The notes under the pieces are model-generated. The model was not told the origin of the DNA. It worked only from the letters and a program-made list of their open reading frames with translations, and did no database searches. 64,000 nt of DNA, from NCBI RefSeq assembly GCF_019263585.2, contig NZ_JADQDF010000001.1, positions 6,516,501-6,580,500 on the forward strand, written 5' to 3'. This DNA is from Pseudonocardia oceani (lineage in GTDB: Bacteria > Actinomycetota > Actinomycetes > Mycobacteriales > Pseudonocardiaceae). The first letter of the stretch is position 1. Each line of letters opens with the position of its first letter. The position numbers and the translations under genes are program-made. Shown one piece after another: positions 34,908 through 44,309 of this stretch.

Positions 34908-37277
34908 GTGACGGACGAGCGCGATGGCGGGCGGAGGTGGGCGGTGTCGGGAGCGCACACCGTCGTCTCCCCCCGGCGGCGGCCGGGCGGGCGCCGCCGG
35001 GCCGCGGGCTCCGAGGTCGGCTGGTGGCAGCCGCCGACCCGCCGCCGCGCCGCCGCGCAGGACCCCGCCCGTGCCGACGGCCCCGGTCGCCGGCGGGCCG
35101 CACCGGGCCGCGCGGGGGCGCTGCTCGGCCGGCTGACGCGCCGCGGGGGCGGCTCGCAGCACCGCAGGCCCGCCACCCCGGAGGAGCGCCGCGCGCAGCG
35201 GCTGCGCCTCGTCCGCCGCACGGCGCTGGCCGGGCTCGCCGCCGTGCTGCTCGGCCCGCTGCTCGCCTTCGGGCTCGGGTGGGTGTTCTTCTCCGTGCCC
35301 AGCCCGGCCGACGCCGTGACCAACCAGGTCGCGCTGGTGTCCTACGCCGACGGCAGCCGGCTCACCCGCCTGGTGCCCGAGGAGGGCAACCGGATCGCGG
35401 TGTCGGTGCAGGACGTGCCGCAGCACGTCCGGAACGCCGTGCTCGCCGCCGAGGACCGCACGTTCTACTCCAACCCCGGCTTCGACCTCACCGGCATCCT
35501 GCGCGCCGTCTGGAACCAGGTCCAGGGCGGTTCGGGCGGCGGGTCGACGATCACGCAGCAGTACGTGAAGAACGCGCTGGTCGGGGACGAGTACTCGCTG
35601 TGGCGCAAGTACAAGGAGGTCGTGCTCGCCGTCAAGATCTCCCAGGAGCGCACCAAGGACGAGATCCTCGGCGACTACCTCAACGCGATCTACTTCGGCC
35701 GCGGCACCTACGGCATCCAGTCGGCGAGCCAGGCCTACTTCGGCAAGCCGGTGCAACTGCTCGACGCGAGCGAGGGCGCCCTGCTGGCCGGCGTCATCCA
35801 GTCGCCGTCGCGGTGGGACCCGGCGCGCAACCCGGAGCGCGCCGCCGAGCGCTGGGACTTCGTCCTCGACGGGATGGTGGCGCAGGGCTGGCTGGACCCG
35901 CAGGAGCGCGCCGACGCCCTGTTCCCGGCGACCGTCGAGCCGCGCCGCGGGCAGGCGGGGGTCCCCGCCGACGCCAACGGGCACGTCGTCACCGCCGTGA
36001 CCGCGGAACTCGACGCGCTGGGCATCACGTCCGAGGACCTCGCCCAGGAGGGCCTGCGGATCACCACGACGATCGACCCCGAGCGCCAGCAGCAGGCCGT
36101 CGACGCCGCCCACGCGGCGCTGGAGGGGCAGCCGGAGGACCTGCGCAGCGCGATGGTCGCGGTCGACCCGCAGACCGGCGGGATCCTCGCCTACTACGGC
36201 GGTGACAACGGCCTGGGCCTGGACTACGCCCGGGTGCAGCGCCTGGCCGGGTCGACGTTCAAGCCGTTCGTCGTCCTCGCCGGGCTGCAGCAGGACCCGC
36301 CGATCGGTCTCGGGGAGACCTTCGACGGCGAGGAGGTGCCCGGGCTGCGCAACGCCGAGGGCGCCGACTGCGACCGTTGCGACCTCAAGCAGGCCATGAC
36401 CGTCTCCAACAACGTGGTGTTCAACAGCCTGGCCAAGCAGGTCGGGCCGGAGAACGTCGCCGCGGCCGCGCGCGCCGCCGGGATCACCGCGCCGCTCGAC
36501 GACCCCAACGAGGGCATCGCGCTGGGCAACAAGGAGATCAGCGCGCTCGAGCTCGCCTCGGCCTACGCCACGATCGCGGGGGGCGGGGTGTGGCACCAGC
36601 CGCACCTGGTCAGCGAGGTCGTCACGGCCGACGGGCGCGTGCTGTTCGCCGCGGCCACCGAGGGCGAGCGCCGGTTCCCCGAGCGGGTGGCGCGCAACGT
36701 CGTCGAGTCGATGCTGGAGGTCGCAGACCAGGACGGGCTGACGCTGCCCGACGGGCGCCCGGTGGCGGCGAAGACCGGCACCGTCCAGTCGCACTTCGAC
36801 GGGGAGAACAACGACGCCTGGATGGCCGGGTTCACGCCGTCGCTGTCGACGTCGGTGTGGGTCGGCACCGACATGAACACCCCGATCCGGACGGCGGGCG
36901 GCGAGCCGATCAGCGGGAAGACGCTGCCCGGCGAGGTGTGGCAGGAGTTCATGGGCGAGGCGCTGGAGGCGGCGCCGGTGGAGACGTTCGCGCCCTACCG
37001 CCCCATCGGCGAGGCCGCCTCGGACGCGCCCCCCGGCGTCGACCCGGAGGCCACGCCCACCCCGACCCCCACGCCCGAGCCCGTCGTCGAGCCCACCCCG
37101 GAGGTCCCGCCATCGGCGGAGGCTCCCCAGGACCCGCGGCCGGCACAGCCCGGCGACCCGGCCACGACCCAGGAGCCCGACCGGGACGGGGGGGGTGAGG
37201 GCCTGCTGTTCGGCGAGGACGACCCCGCCCCTCCCCCGACCACGAGCCAGGACTGCAGCATCACGCCCTGCGGCTGA
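34908..37277 (+). CDS. Class A penicillin-binding protein (transglycosylase/transpeptidase)
   Basis: A 789-residue bifunctional peptidoglycan synthase. The cytoplasmic N-terminus is Arg/Gly-rich (about 105 residues), followed by one membrane anchor (LAGLAAVLLGPLLAFGLGWVFF). GT51 transglycosylase motifs: EDRTFYSNPGFD and GGSTITQQYVKN. Transpeptidase motifs: S-x-x-K in AGSTFKPF, SNN in VSNNVVFN, and KTG in AAKTGTVQ. The tail is Pro/Thr-rich with a CSITPCG ending. GTG 34908 is a provisional start with a poor ribosome site. Confidence 0.93.
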   Translation: MTDERDGGRRWAVSGAHTVVSPRRRPGGRRRAAGSEVGWWQPPTRRRAAAQDPARADGPGRRRAAPGRAGALLGRLTRRGGGSQHRRPATPEERRAQRLRLVRRTALAGLAAVLLGPLLAFGLGWVFFSVPSPADAVTNQVALVSYADGSRLTRLVPEEGNRIAVSVQDVPQHVRNAVLAAEDRTFYSNPGFDLTGILRAVWNQVQGGSGGGSTITQQYVKNALVGDEYSLWRKYKEVVLAVKISQERTKDEILGDYLNAIYFGRGTYGIQSASQAYFGKPVQLLDASEGALLAGVIQSPSRWDPARNPERAAERWDFVLDGMVAQGWLDPQERADALFPATVEPRRGQAGVPADANGHVVTAVTAELDALGITSEDLAQEGLRITTTIDPERQQQAVDAAHAALEGQPEDLRSAMVAVDPQTGGILAYYGGDNGLGLDYARVQRLAGSTFKPFVVLAGLQQDPPIGLGETFDGEEVPGLRNAEGADCDRCDLKQAMTVSNNVVFNSLAKQVGPENVAAAARAAGITAPLDDPNEGIALGNKEISALELASAYATIAGGGVWHQPHLVSEVVTADGRVLFAAATEGERRFPERVARNVVESMLEVADQDGLTLPDGRPVAAKTGTVQSHFDGENNDAWMAGFTPSLSTSVWVGTDMNTPIRTAGGEPISGKTLPGEVWQEFMGEALEAAPVETFAPYRPIGEAASDAPPGVDPEATPTPTPTPEPVVEPTPEVPPSAEAPQDPRPAQPGDPATTQEPDRDGGGEGLLFGEDDPAPPPTTSQDCSITPCG

Positions 37278-37382
37278 CGGCGCGTCCCCTGCGCGGCGCA
37301 TCGCGTTCCGCGGAACGCACCCGCACCCACCACCGGCCGCAGACCCGTGTCCCAGCGCCGCCGCCGGGCTACCGTGACCCGT

Positions 37383-37595
37383 GTGGACGCCGCGCCGCCC
37401 GTACGCACCTTCGAGGTCCTGGCCTGGCCGTCGGACCGGCGGATCGTGCTCTACGTCCCGGAGATCGAGGCGGCCACCACGGTGCTGACGATGACCGGCG
37501 CCGAGGACGCGGCCCGCTCCCTCATCGCCGACCTCACCGGCCTGGCGCCCGAGGAGATCGGATGTCGCATCGGGGCGGGCCGCCCCCGGCCCTGA
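37383..37595 (+). CDS. Small HicB-like protein
   Basis: A 70-residue protein with a strand-strand-helix pattern (FEVLAWPSDRRIVLYVPEI, then TGAEDAARSLIADLTG) reminiscent of HicB/DUF1902-type small proteins. No partner HicA is adjacent. GTG 37383 is 7 bases downstream of TACCGT (37370-37375). Function unknown. Confidence 0.55.
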   Translation: MDAAPPVRTFEVLAWPSDRRIVLYVPEIEAATTVLTMTGAEDAARSLIADLTGLAPEEIGCRIGAGRPRP

Positions 37596-37612
37596 ACCCG
37601 GCGGATCCGACG

Positions 37613-37618
37613 TAGGGT
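37613..37618 (+). promoter_or_regulatory. Leaderless -10 of the DUF3500 gene
   Basis: TAGGGT lies six bases before GTG 37625, with a run of C between them. Confidence 0.5.
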
Positions 37619-37624
37619 CCCCCC

Positions 37625-38770
37625 GTGGTCACCGCCGATCCCGCCCGTGACGTCGCCGAGCGCTCCGCCACCGCCGCCGCCGCCTGGCTCGACAGCCTCG
37701 ATCCGGCGCAGCGGGCCGTCGCCACCGGCGCCGTCCCGGGTCCGGGGCCCGAGGACGCCGAGCGGCTGCGCTGGTTCTACACACCCACCGACCACGGCGG
37801 GCTGACGGTCCACGACCAGCGCCCGGCCCAGCAGCGCCGGGCGATGACGCTGCTCGCGAGCGGGCTGTCCGAGGCCGCCTACACGACCCTCGCCGTGGTC
37901 ATGGGCCTGGAGAACGTGCTCGACCGCACGGAGGGCTTCGCCGCGACGTTCTCCCGCGAGCGCGGCCGCGACCCCGGCATGTACTACCTGCGCGTGTTCG
38001 GCGAGCCCGGCGGCGCGGCGCCGTGGGGGTGGCGGTTCGGCGGGCACCACGTCTCGGTCAACGTGCTCGTGGTCGACGGGCGGGTGGTCGCCACGACCCC
38101 GCTGTTCCTCGACGCCGACCCGGCCACGTCCCCGCTGCTCGGGGGCGCGTCGCTGCGCCCGCTCGGCGCCGTCGAGGACCTCGCGCGCGACCTCGTCCGC
38201 TCGCTGCCCGCCGACCTCGCCGCCCGCGCGGTGCTGCTGCCGCGCGCACCGTCCGACATCGTCGGCGCCAACCGCACCCGCGTGGCCCCGGGCGACCGGG
38301 TCGTCCCGCTGGCCGGGGTGTGGCGCGGGCCGTTCCCCGACCCGGCCGAGCAGGCCCGGCTGCAGGCCATGAGCGACGGCATCGACGACGCCGCCGGTCT
38401 CGACGACACCGACCACGCCGCCGTGGCGCTCACCGACGAGCCGAAGGGCGTGCCCGCGTCGGCCTTCGACGCCGGGCAGCGCGAGGTGCTGCGGACGCTG
38501 GTGGCGAGCTACCTCGACCGCGTGCCCGAGGGCCTGTCGCCGCTCCCCCGCTACGCCGACGACGCCGCGCTCGACGCCGTCCACCTCGCCTGGGCCGGCA
38601 GCACCGCGCCCGGCGAGCCGCACTACTACCGCCTGCAGGGCCCGCGGCTGCTGCTGGAGTGGGACAACACACAGCGCGGCGCCAACCACGCCCATTCCGT
38701 GTGGCGCGACCCCGAGGCCGACTTCGGCCTCGACGTCCTGGCCGGGCACCGGGCCGCGCACCACGGCTGA
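37625..38770 (+). CDS. DUF3500 family protein
   Basis: A 381-residue protein recognisable as DUF3500 by WRFGGHHVSVNVLVVDG and, near the end, YYRLQGPRLLLEWDNTQRGANHAHSVWRDPEADFG (given here as the family's C-terminal block, residues about 335-370). The His-rich HHVSVN and ANHAHS segments suggest metal binding (inference). No role is established. Leaderless GTG start. Ten bases separate it from a convergent kinase gene. Confidence 0.88.
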   Translation: MVTADPARDVAERSATAAAAWLDSLDPAQRAVATGAVPGPGPEDAERLRWFYTPTDHGGLTVHDQRPAQQRRAMTLLASGLSEAAYTTLAVVMGLENVLDRTEGFAATFSRERGRDPGMYYLRVFGEPGGAAPWGWRFGGHHVSVNVLVVDGRVVATTPLFLDADPATSPLLGGASLRPLGAVEDLARDLVRSLPADLAARAVLLPRAPSDIVGANRTRVAPGDRVVPLAGVWRGPFPDPAEQARLQAMSDGIDDAAGLDDTDHAAVALTDEPKGVPASAFDAGQREVLRTLVASYLDRVPEGLSPLPRYADDAALDAVHLAWAGSTAPGEPHYYRLQGPRLLLEWDNTQRGANHAHSVWRDPEADFGLDVLAGHRAAHHG

Positions 38771-38780
38771 GCCCGCGGTC

Positions 38781-39419
38781 TCAGGAGACGGACACCACCA
38801 GGTCCGCCCGCCCCCGCGACGCCTCCACCAGCGCCGTGTTCGGGTCGTCGACGGCCGCCACCCACGCCGCCGCCCCCTCGGGCGACTTGCCGAACTCGAC
38901 GTGCCGCGCGAGGAGCCGCTGGCGGCGCACGGCGTCGTCGTCCACGGCGCAGAACCACGCCTCATCGAGCTCCGCGGCCACCTCGCGCCAGATCGGGGCG
39001 TCGAGGAGCAGGTAGTTGCCCTCGGTCAGCACCAGGCGCGCGGCGCGGGGCACCGGGATCGCCCCGGCGACGGGCTGCTCGAGGTCGCGCTCGAACTGCG
39101 GCGCGTAGACGACGTCCTCGGTGCGCGCCCGGATCCGGCGCAGCAGCGCGAGGTAGCCGCCGGCGTCGAAGGTGTCGGGGGCGCCCTTGCGGCCCGACCG
39201 GCCCAGCCGCGCGAGCTCGACGTCGGCGAGGTGGAACCCGTCCATCGGGACGTGCGCGACGGCGTCGGCGCCCAGCTCGGCCCGCAGCGCGGCGAGCAGG
39301 GCCGTCACGAGCGTCGACTTGCCCGCGGCCGGGCTCCCCACGAGACCCAGGACGGCGCGGCCGTCGGCCGGCACGAGCGCCAGGGCCCGCGCGACCAGCC
39401 CGTCGAGGGGCGCGGTCAC
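38781..39419 (-). CDS. P-loop nucleoside/nucleotide (uridine kinase-like) kinase
   Basis: A 212-residue kinase of the uridine kinase/pantothenate kinase superfamily. Walker A is GSPAAGKSTL, PMDGFHLADVELARLG is the substrate loop, and EGNYLLLD precedes the lid. Family members phosphorylate sugars, nucleosides or fructose-like substrates, and the actual substrate is unknown. GTG 39419 overlaps the stop codon of the PP2C gene. Confidence 0.87.
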   Translation of the reverse strand: MTAPLDGLVARALALVPADGRAVLGLVGSPAAGKSTLVTALLAALRAELGADAVAHVPMDGFHLADVELARLGRSGRKGAPDTFDAGGYLALLRRIRARTEDVVYAPQFERDLEQPVAGAIPVPRAARLVLTEGNYLLLDAPIWREVAAELDEAWFCAVDDDAVRRQRLLARHVEFGKSPEGAAAWVAAVDDPNTALVEASRGRADLVVSVS

Positions 39420-41764
39420 GAGACCCGCACCGCCAGCACGACGATGTCGTCGTCGGTGTCGGCGGCGGTGTCGCGGACGAGGTGGTCGCAGAACTCGCCG
39501 AGCGGACGGTGGGCGTGTGCGCGCACCAGGGCGAGCAGCTCGGTGCCCGCGCGGTCGTCGGGGTCGCGGCGCCGCTCGACGAGGCCGTCGGTGTAGAGCA
39601 GCAGGGTGGCGCCGGGCGGGAGCGCGACCTCGGAGTCGCCGCGCGGCGCGTCGGGAGCGACGCCCAGCACGGTCCCGACGTCGCCGGACAGGAACCCGGG
39701 CTCGCCGCCCGCGGGCACCAGCACCGGCTGCGGGTGCCCGGCGTTGGACCACCGGAACACCGCGCCGCCGTCCGGGCGGCGGGCGACGTGGCCGTGCACG
39801 AGCGTCGTGAACCGGGTGACGGCGAGGCGGGTCGCGACCCGGTCGAGCGCCGCCACCGCCACCGACGGCGGATGCGCGCCGTCGGCGAGCGCGCGCAGCA
39901 TCGACCGCAGCTGGCCCATGGTCGCCGCGGCCGGGAGGTCGTGGCCCTCGACGTCGCCGACGCCGACGGCGAGGTCGCCCCCGGGCAGGCCGAACGCGTC
40001 GAACCAGTCGCCCCCGACGGCGAGGTTGGCGGCGGCGGGGAGGTAGCGCGCCCGGATCTCCAGGCCGGGCACCTCGGGCGGCTCGGTGAGCATCGCGCTC
40101 TGCAGCGCCACCGCGACCTGCCGGCTCTGCTGGTACTCCGTCGCCTTCTCCACGGCCGCTGAGGCGCGGGTACCGATCTCGGCGACCAGCGCCAGGTCGT
40201 CGGCGGTGTAGCGGGGGCGGTCGCCGGCGCCCAGGAACAGCAGGGCCGCGACGACGACGCCGCCCGACAGCACCGGCGCCACCAGTACCGAGTGCGCCCC
40301 GGCCCCGGCCGCCCAGGCCTCCACCTCGGGGCCGGTCGCGGACGCCGCCACCTCGTCGAGCACCGGCGTGGCGTCGCGCACGCACCGGGTGACGGGGTGG
40401 CGGGCGTCGAACAGGAAGCGGGGGTCGGCCGCCGGCGGCTCCGGCAGGCCCGGCGCGGTGCGCGACAGCGCGCGCCGGCCGGTGACGCCGCGGGCGCCGG
40501 GGCGCTGCGGATCGACCAGGTACACGCGGCACACGTCGGCGAACTCGGGCACCAGGACGTCGGCCAGGGCGGCGAGCTCGCCGTCGGGCTCGGTGGCGGT
40601 GCCCAGGGCCAGCGTGGCGCGGGCGAGCAGGTCGAGGCGGTCGCGCGCCCGCACGGCGTCGTCGATGTCGGTCTCGGTGCCCACCCACTGCACGACCCCG
40701 CCCTCGCTGCGCACCGGGGCTGCGCGCGTGCGGAACCAGCGGTGGTCGCCCGCGGCCGTGCGCAGCCGGTGGACGTGGGAGAACACCACGGCGGGGTCGG
40801 CGGCGACGGCGCGGGTCCAGGCCGTGCGCGAGGCGTCGCGGTGGTCGGGGTGCACGGCGTCGAGGAAGCCCCACCCGCGCATCTGCAGGACGGACTGGCC
40901 GGTGATCGCGCGCAGCGCGGGGGCGTCGCGCTGGGCGCTGCCGTCGGCCTCCCGGACCCACACGGCGGCGCTCGTGGCCTCGACCAGGCTCTGGTAGCGG
41001 TTCAGCGCGAGCTCGCGCTGGGCGGCGACGCGGGCCAGCTCGCGGCGGTCGCGCTCCGCGGCGGTGACATCGACGATCACGACCCCGCAGCCGGTCAGCT
41101 CCCCGTCGGGCGCGTGCACCGGGTACAGGCTCATCCGCCACTCCTGCGGCGGCCCGGCCCCGTGCCACAGCCGCCCCCGGATCGGCACCGACGGCCGTGC
41201 CCGCCCGTCGGCCAGCACCGCGCGCAGGCCGTCGGCGATGGTGGCGCCGACCGCGCCGTGCACCTCCTCGAGGGTCTGCCCGAGCCGCTGGTCGGCGGTG
41301 CCCCCGTCGATGTCGAGCACGGCCCCGTTGACGCGGCGGTAGCGCAGCGCGGTGTCGAAGTAGGCCAGGCCGACCGGCGCGCTCTCCCACAGCGCGTCGA
41401 GCAGCGCGAACGCCTCGTCGCCCGCGCGGCTGTCGACGACGTCCTGCAGCACGCCGACCACCGCGGCCCCCGGCCCGGCGGCGGGCACGGCGCGGAAGTA
41501 GAGCGTGGGGCCGGCGGCGTCCAGGGCCGGGAAGCGGCCGGTGAACGGGCGGCCCGCGCGCAGCTCGTCGACGACACGGGAGATCGTGGGACCGTCGAGC
41601 GGGGCGTCGGTGAGCCGAGTGCCCAGCACACGCTGCGCGGACCAGCCGGTGAGCAGCGCGGCGCGGCGGTTCCAGACCCGCACCACGTCGTCGGCGTCGA
41701 GCGCGAACACCCCGACGGGCAGGTGGTCCACGACCTCGGCGCAGAGATCGTCCGGGCGCTCCAC
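39416..41764 (-). CDS. PAS-PAS-PAS-GAF-SpoIIE (PP2C-type) sensor phosphatase
   Basis: A 782-residue cytoplasmic signalling protein. Three PAS-like repeats occupy about residues 5-115, 120-245 and 255-380 (the third with a clear FLDAVHPDHRDASRTAW). A GAF domain follows (about 385-540), then a SpoIIE/PP2C phosphatase with GGDWFDAFGL, VGDVEGHDLPAAA, WSNAGHPQPVL and DDDIVVLAVRV. Such proteins usually dephosphorylate anti-anti-sigma factors. GTG 41764 is 7 bases downstream of TACGAT (41772-41777); ATG 41773 overlaps the -10 and is less likely. Confidence 0.9.
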   Translation of the reverse strand: MERPDDLCAEVVDHLPVGVFALDADDVVRVWNRRAALLTGWSAQRVLGTRLTDAPLDGPTISRVVDELRAGRPFTGRFPALDAAGPTLYFRAVPAAGPGAAVVGVLQDVVDSRAGDEAFALLDALWESAPVGLAYFDTALRYRRVNGAVLDIDGGTADQRLGQTLEEVHGAVGATIADGLRAVLADGRARPSVPIRGRLWHGAGPPQEWRMSLYPVHAPDGELTGCGVVIVDVTAAERDRRELARVAAQRELALNRYQSLVEATSAAVWVREADGSAQRDAPALRAITGQSVLQMRGWGFLDAVHPDHRDASRTAWTRAVAADPAVVFSHVHRLRTAAGDHRWFRTRAAPVRSEGGVVQWVGTETDIDDAVRARDRLDLLARATLALGTATEPDGELAALADVLVPEFADVCRVYLVDPQRPGARGVTGRRALSRTAPGLPEPPAADPRFLFDARHPVTRCVRDATPVLDEVAASATGPEVEAWAAGAGAHSVLVAPVLSGGVVVAALLFLGAGDRPRYTADDLALVAEIGTRASAAVEKATEYQQSRQVAVALQSAMLTEPPEVPGLEIRARYLPAAANLAVGGDWFDAFGLPGGDLAVGVGDVEGHDLPAAATMGQLRSMLRALADGAHPPSVAVAALDRVATRLAVTRFTTLVHGHVARRPDGGAVFRWSNAGHPQPVLVPAGGEPGFLSGDVGTVLGVAPDAPRGDSEVALPPGATLLLYTDGLVERRRDPDDRAGTELLALVRAHAHRPLGEFCDHLVRDTAADTDDDIVVLAVRVS

Positions 41765-41811
41765 GGGCCGCATCGTAGGGCCGCGGCGGGGGCGGTGCGA
41801 TGCTGGGCGCC

Positions 41812-42201
41812 GTGAACGATGTCCTCGACCGCGTGCGCGCGCTGTGCACCGCCCTGCCGGAGGTGGGCGAGAAGCTCAGCCACGGTGAGCCGACGTGGTT
41901 CGTCCCGGCGACGCGCCGCGGACGCACCTTCGTGTCCTACGCCGACCACCACCACGACGACCGCGTCGCCTTCTGGTGCGCCGCGCCGCCCGGCGCGCAG
42001 GAGGAGCTGGTGGCCGCGGCGCCGCAGCGCTACTTCCACCCGCCCTACGTCGGGGGGCGCGGCTGGGTCGGGGCGTGGCTCGACGGCGAGCCCGGCACCC
42101 CTGCCGGCCCCGACTGGGACGAGATCGCGGAGATCGTCACCGACGCCTACCGGACCGTCGCGCCGGCCCGCCTGGCCGCGGACGTCGCACCGCCGGGCTG
42201 A
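41812..42201 (+). CDS. MmcQ/YjbR family protein
   Basis: A 129-residue protein of the YjbR/CyaY-like fold: RALCTALPEVGEKLSHGEPTW-type N-terminus, conserved Phe-Tyr strand pairs, and RGWVGAWLDG near residues 80-90. Family members are thought to bind DNA; no specific role is known. GTG 41812 is 7 bases after GATGCT. Confidence 0.85.
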   Translation: MNDVLDRVRALCTALPEVGEKLSHGEPTWFVPATRRGRTFVSYADHHHDDRVAFWCAAPPGAQEELVAAAPQRYFHPPYVGGRGWVGAWLDGEPGTPAGPDWDEIAEIVTDAYRTVAPARLAADVAPPG

Positions 42202-42226
42202 CGGGCCCGTCGGCTACGTTCGGGCG

Positions 42227-42988
42227 GTGTCCGACCTCCCCACCGTCGCCGTGCCCGGCGGGCGTGTCGAGTTCGACGACGTCCCCGGTTCCCCCTCCCT
42301 GGCCCCCCTGCTGTTCCTGCACGAGGGCCTCGGCTCGGTCGCGCTGTGGCGCGGCTGGCACCGGCGCGTCGCGCAGGCCACCGGGCGCCGCACCGTCGCC
42401 TGGTCCCGGCTCGGGCACGGCTGGTCCGACCCGCCGCCCGCCCCGCGCGAGGTGGGCTTCATGCACGAGGAGGCCGCCGTCGTGGTGCCCGCGCTGCGGG
42501 AGGCGCTCGGCCTGGCCGACCCGGTGCTCGTCGGGCACAGCGACGGGGCGTCGATCGCGCTGCTGCACGCCGCGTCCGCGCCCGTCGGCGGGCTGGTGGT
42601 GCTCGCGCCGCACGTGTTCACCGAGGCCTTCGGGCTCGTCGGCGTCCGGGCCGCCCGCGACGCCTTCGACGGCGGCGACCTGCGCACCCGGATGGCCCGA
42701 CGCCACCGTGACCCCGACGTCGCCTTCCGCAACTGGAACGACGTCTGGCTCAGCGACGCCTTCCGCGAGTGGGACCTGCGCCCCGCGCTGCCCGGGATCA
42801 CCTGCCCGGTGCTGGCCGTGCAGGGCACCACCGACCCCTACGGCACGCTCGCGCACGTGGAGGCCGTGCGCGACCTCGCGACCGGGCCGGTGGAGCTGCT
42901 GGTCCTGGACTGCGCGCACGCCCCGCACCTGGAGGCGCCGGAGGCCACGACCGACGCCGTGCTGCGGTACCTCGGGGCCCGTCCCTAG
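42227..42988 (+). CDS. Alpha/beta-fold hydrolase
   Basis: A 253-residue hydrolase. Oxyanion-hole HEGLGS, nucleophile elbow GHSDGAS (about residues 103-109), acid QGTTDPYGT and catalytic His in CAHAPHLEAP are all visible, so it should be active. Substrate unknown. GTG 42227 is 6 bases after TACGTT (42215-42220), a leaderless arrangement. Confidence 0.9.
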   Translation: MSDLPTVAVPGGRVEFDDVPGSPSLAPLLFLHEGLGSVALWRGWHRRVAQATGRRTVAWSRLGHGWSDPPPAPREVGFMHEEAAVVVPALREALGLADPVLVGHSDGASIALLHAASAPVGGLVVLAPHVFTEAFGLVGVRAARDAFDGGDLRTRMARRHRDPDVAFRNWNDVWLSDAFREWDLRPALPGITCPVLAVQGTTDPYGTLAHVEAVRDLATGPVELLVLDCAHAPHLEAPEATTDAVLRYLGARP

Positions 42989-43001
42989 GACTGCCACTCG
43001 T

Positions 43002-43427
43002 TCAGGCCTGGGCCGTCCACCCCGCCCACCGCTCCGGGGTGATCACCAGGACCGGGCCCTCGGGCGGCGCCGCGGCGTACGGCGGGTACTTCGCGCACAG
43101 CGCGGCCAGCGCCCCGGCGCGCAGCGGACCGTCCTCGTGCACCGCGGCCGTGCCGTCGACCCGGACCCACCACAGCTGCGACCAGTCGTCGTCGTAGCGG
43201 TCGGCGAGCACGGCGACGCGCGGGTCGCGGCGCACGTCGTCGAGGCGGGCCAGGCGGGTGCTCCGCTTGGGCTTCACGTCGTCGACGGCCGAGCAGATCA
43301 GGCCGTCGACCAGCGCGAACGTGAACGGCACGAGCCGCGGTGTGCCATCGGCGCGCAGCGTCGCGAGCCGGGCCACGGGGGCCGCGGCTAGGCGGGCGCG
43401 GCGCTGCGCGTCGTCGAGGACCGGCAC
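43002..43427 (-). CDS. PPOX-class F420-dependent oxidoreductase
   Basis: A 141-residue split-barrel protein of the pyridoxamine-oxidase-like superfamily (TIGR03668-like): APVARLATLRADGTPRLVPF for the first strands, VKPKRSTRLARLDDVRRDPRVAVL for the cofactor region, and WWVRVDGTA. In actinobacteria such proteins bind F420. GTG immediately follows the TAG of the upstream SMP-30 gene, so it is coupled to it. Confidence 0.87.
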   Translation of the reverse strand: MPVLDDAQRRARLAAAPVARLATLRADGTPRLVPFTFALVDGLICSAVDDVKPKRSTRLARLDDVRRDPRVAVLADRYDDDWSQLWWVRVDGTAAVHEDGPLRAGALAALCAKYPPYAAAPPEGPVLVITPERWAGWTAQA

Positions 43428-44309
43428 CTACGGGGCCGGGACGTCGACCCGGACCGCCAGCAGGGCCGCCTCCCGGGTGTCGCGCCGCTCGTGCTCGGCG
43501 AACCCGGGCGCGGTGCACAGGAACAGGGTGCGGCCGTCGGCGCCGCCCAGGGCGCAGGCGTAGACGCCGGTGCCGACGTCGACCGACTCGACGACGTCAC
43601 CGCGCGGCCGGACCCGCACCGCCCGGTTGCCCAGGGCGTCGGCCGCCCACACCGCGCCCTCGGCGTCGGCGCACATCCCGTCGGGCGCCACCGCGAGCGC
43701 ACCGAGCACCTCCGGCACCTCGGTCGAGGCCGGGTGCGGCCCGAAGGACGCCCAGTCGCGGCGGGCGCCCAGCGAGCCGTCGGCGTCGACGGGGAAGCCG
43801 CTGATCCGGTTGCCCAGGGTCTCGGCGACGACGAGCTCGCCGTCGATGAACGCGGCGCCGTTGGGGAAGCTGAGGTCGGTGGCCACCACGGTGGAGGTGC
43901 CGTCCGGGTCGACCCGCACCAGCGACGCCGTACGCACCGGTGCGCCGGACATGAGGTCGAAGCCGAAGTTGCCGACGAACGCGCGCCCGTCGGCGTCGAC
44001 GACCATGTCGTTGAGGTGGCCGGTGGCGTGCTCGGAGAGGTCGGCGTGGGTGACGAGCTCGCCCGAGGCCTCCCGGCGCAGCACCCTCCTGTCGCGCATC
44101 GACACGATGAGCAGCCGCCCGTCGGGCAGCCAGCCCAGGCCGGAGGGCTGGTTCGGCACCTCCGCCTCGACCCGCAGGTCCGAGCCGTCCTCGCGGGCGG
44201 ACAGGACGCGGTGGGTGTAGAAGTCCGACACCCAGATCCGGTCCTCGCGCCAGCGCGGGCCCTCCAGGAACGAGTACTTCTCGAGCACGACGGTGTGCGG
44301 GGTGGTCAT
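43428..44309 (-). CDS. SMP-30/gluconolactonase-like beta-propeller protein
   Basis: A 293-residue six-bladed propeller: LEGPRWREDRIWVSDF with the metal-binding Glu, NQPSGLGWLPDG, HLNDMVVDADGRAFVGNFGFD and FPNGAAF. Family members hydrolyse sugar lactones with a divalent metal. ATG 44309 overlaps the dipeptidase stop (ATGA). Confidence 0.9.
   Translation of the reverse strand: MTTPHTVVLEKYSFLEGPRWREDRIWVSDFYTHRVLSAREDGSDLRVEAEVPNQPSGLGWLPDGRLLIVSMRDRRVLRREASGELVTHADLSEHATGHLNDMVVDADGRAFVGNFGFDLMSGAPVRTASLVRVDPDGTSTVVATDLSFPNGAAFIDGELVVAETLGNRISGFPVDADGSLGARRDWASFGPHPASTEVPEVLGALAVAPDGMCADAEGAVWAADALGNRAVRVRPRGDVVESVDVGTGVYACALGGADGRTLFLCTAPGFAEHERRDTREAALLAVRVDVPAP

Noticed and set aside
37383..37595. 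HicAB toxin-antitoxin pair
   Set aside because: Only a HicB-like small fold is suggested; no HicA-like gene with the dsRNA-binding-type fold is adjacent.
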